Shown here piece by piece: positions 36,964 to 38,940 of a stretch of 38,940 nt of DNA. Both the position numbers and the translations under genes were made by a program. The stretch is from Chitinophagales bacterium. Its GTDB lineage: Bacteria > Bacteroidota > Bacteroidia > Chitinophagales > JADIYW01. Position 1 is the stretch's first letter; every line of letters begins with the position of its first letter. The stretch lies in assembly GCA_020848255.1 (NCBI GenBank), contig JADLAJ010000101.1, positions 1-38,940 of the forward strand. Direction: 5' to 3'. The notes under the pieces are model-generated. The model was given only the letters and a program-made list of their open reading frames with translations, searched no databases and was not told the DNA's origin.

Positions 36964-37581
36964 ATGGAAAAGAAAATTTCAATATTATTAATCGATGACC
37001 ATGCTATGGTAATAGAAGGTATGAAAGCCATTCTGCAATTAATTCCATCAGTGCAGGTAAAAGCAACGGCCAATAATGCTTTTGAGGCGATGGATACACT
37101 GAAACAACTTGATATTCAACTTTGTTTCTTAGATATTAATTTGCCGGATATCAGTGGAATTGATTTATGCCTGAAAATAAAAAAAGAATTCCCGAAAGTT
37201 CATATTATTGGCTTGAGTACATTCAGTCAGCGAAGCTACATTGCCCAAATGATGCAGAATGGTGCCAGTGGTTATTTATTGAAAAGTGCAACGAAAGAAG
37301 AGATAGAAGAAGCTATAACAACGATACTGGCAGGTAAACTTTTTTTCAATATTTCATCCCTTGATGCAAATCATCATGATAAAAATGCACCTTTACTGAC
37401 ACGCAGGGAAAAAGAAATTTTAATATTGATTGCAGATGGTTTGACAAATAATGAAATTGCATCAAGATTATTTTTAAGTTCACATACTGTAGATAGCCAT
37501 AGGAAGAACCTGTTTATAAAATTTGATGTAAATAATGTGGCATTGCTTGTAAAAAAAGCATCACAAGCCGATTTGTTATAA
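36964..37581 (+). CDS. NarL/LuxR-family response regulator
   Basis: Receiver ISILLIDDHAMVIEGMKAIL, FLDINLPD, GYLLKSATKEE; HTH LLTRREKEILILIADGLTNNEIASRLFLSSHTVDSHRKNLFIKF. ATG at 36964 preferred over ORF-track 36910. Confidence 0.95.
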   Translation: MEKKISILLIDDHAMVIEGMKAILQLIPSVQVKATANNAFEAMDTLKQLDIQLCFLDINLPDISGIDLCLKIKKEFPKVHIIGLSTFSQRSYIAQMMQNGASGYLLKSATKEEIEEAITTILAGKLFFNISSLDANHHDKNAPLLTRREKEILILIADGLTNNEIASRLFLSSHTVDSHRKNLFIKFDVNNVALLVKKASQADLL

Positions 37582-37589
37582 TTGATTAA

Positions 37590-38846
37590 CTACGTCTTCT
37601 GCGGTTTTTTCTTCGCAGCAGGAAATAAAATATTATTCAGAATTAAGCGGTAACCTGCAGAGTTTGGGTGTAAATTTAAATCGGTCTGCGGGTCTCCCAC
37701 GCGGTGCTGATAATCTTCAGGGTCATGCCCGCCGTAAAATGTCCAGGTGCCTTTTCCATAAATGCCATGAATGTATTTTGCCTCATTCAGACTTTTATTT
37801 TCACCTAAAATCAACACATCTGATTTTATCAATGGTTTTTTAAATGCAGTGGTTTGTCCCATAAATCCTTTCACAATTTTCTCATGGTCCTGTGTCAGCA
37901 TGGAAGGAATCTGGTCCCACTTTGCTGAGAAATCAAACAGGCTAAAATAATCCATTTCCTTGGCAATCGGACGAATACCGGGAACATCTATCGTTGAAAA
38001 TTCATACTCATAAGGATTCGTGCTTATCTGATAATTTTGAAAAGCAAATCCCTTTGAGAAATCAATTTTATTTTGTGCATTCGGGTCGATGGCATCATGA
38101 TCGAATTGCGCAGAGCAAATATCAATGCCTTCTGCTGCCAATGCAATGTCATAGGAATCTGTGGCAGAACACATGGCAAACATATAACCGCCGCCCATAA
38201 CAAAATCGCGTATTTTTTTTGCCACCGCTAATTTTTCCTGAGACACTTTGGAGAAACCTAAAGCCGTCGCACGCGATTCATAATCCGCTACTTGTTTCCG
38301 GTACCAGTCTGCATTTTGATAGGCGGCAAAAAATTTACCATACTGACCGGTAAAATCCTCGTGATGCAAATGCAGCCAGTCGTACAAGTGTAAATTGTCA
38401 TCCAGAATTTCTTCATCGTAAATTACGGTATACGGAATTTCCGCATACGTCAATACTAATGTTACCGCATCATCCCAGGGGTTATTGGCTTTAGGAGAAT
38501 ATACGGCTACTTTGGGTGCCTTCTCCAGGCGAACGGCATCCATATTTACTTCCGGATCTGCAATGTCCTGCAAAATCTTACTCATGGAGGCGTCAGGAAT
38601 ATTTTCATATTTTACATTTCGCACCAGACATTCTTTTTCAAAATCTTTACTGTACGGGAATGTGAAACTTCCGCCGCGGTAATTCAGCAGCCAGTCTATG
38701 GGTACATTTTTTGTTAAAACCCAATAGGCAATTCCATATGCTTTTAAATGATTGCTCTGTGTTTCATCCATCGGAATTAAGATAAAAGAAGCTCTGGATG
38801 CTACAGAAATAAAAAGTAATATGGAAAGTAATAGTTTCTTCATCAT
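37590..38846 (-). CDS. Conserved Bacteroidota secreted protein (homologs, as I recall, often annotated 'asparagine synthetase B')
   Basis: Signal peptide, then SFILIPMDETQSNHLKAYGIAYWVLTKNVPIDWLLNYRGGSFTFPY...PWDDAVTLVLTYAEIPYTVIYDEEIL...YDWLHLHHEDFTGQYGKF. No visible glutamine-amidotransferase N-terminal Cys or PPi-loop SGGxDS motif. Confidence 0.6.
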   Translation of the reverse strand: MMKKLLLSILLFISVASRASFILIPMDETQSNHLKAYGIAYWVLTKNVPIDWLLNYRGGSFTFPYSKDFEKECLVRNVKYENIPDASMSKILQDIADPEVNMDAVRLEKAPKVAVYSPKANNPWDDAVTLVLTYAEIPYTVIYDEEILDDNLHLYDWLHLHHEDFTGQYGKFFAAYQNADWYRKQVADYESRATALGFSKVSQEKLAVAKKIRDFVMGGGYMFAMCSATDSYDIALAAEGIDICSAQFDHDAIDPNAQNKIDFSKGFAFQNYQISTNPYEYEFSTIDVPGIRPIAKEMDYFSLFDFSAKWDQIPSMLTQDHEKIVKGFMGQTTAFKKPLIKSDVLILGENKSLNEAKYIHGIYGKGTWTFYGGHDPEDYQHRVGDPQTDLNLHPNSAGYRLILNNILFPAAKKKPQKT

Positions 38847-38940
38847 ATCAAATTTACTACAAATCCGATTCCAATTTGGTTAAAAATTTCTAATAAGCCT
38901 GTGCTTAGTAACCATAGTGACTGAATAAACTATCTATTCC

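Noticed and set aside
1-38940. tRNA, rRNA, prophage, restriction-modification, toxin-antitoxin or CRISPR-Cas loci
   Set aside because: No sequence or ORF motif supporting any of these was recognised by eye.

Overview
This 38.9 kb window is a chromosomal stretch from a Bacteroidota-like genome: AT-rich, TAnnTTTG-type -7 boxes, GldC, and many small secreted proteins of unknown function. No rRNA, tRNA, CRISPR array, prophage or IS transposase was recognised. Main contents: the 3' part of a class II (B12-type) ribonucleotide reductase; an Old Yellow Enzyme-type oxidoreductase; two large secreted repeat proteins sharing a domain; an ABC-F ATPase; a three-gene TPP-lyase / isochorismatase-like / acyl-CoA synthetase operon; gldC; a TetR-TolC-MacAB-like-EmrAB-like efflux operon; purS; a six-gene operon of secreted proteins of unknown function; and a divergent locus with two sensor kinases and one response regulator. 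The two most interesting signals are: (1) a ~578-bp insert at 1804..2381 with integron-cassette-like ends (G^TT boundaries, GTTRRRY / RYYYAAC boxes, a long imperfect hairpin) sitting inside a bidirectional terminator, which is restored exactly when the insert is removed in silico; (2) the six-gene secreted-protein operon opposite the double-kinase locus, with a shared intergenic region containing dyads and hairpins. All functional names come from motif and family recognition by eye; no database search was run.
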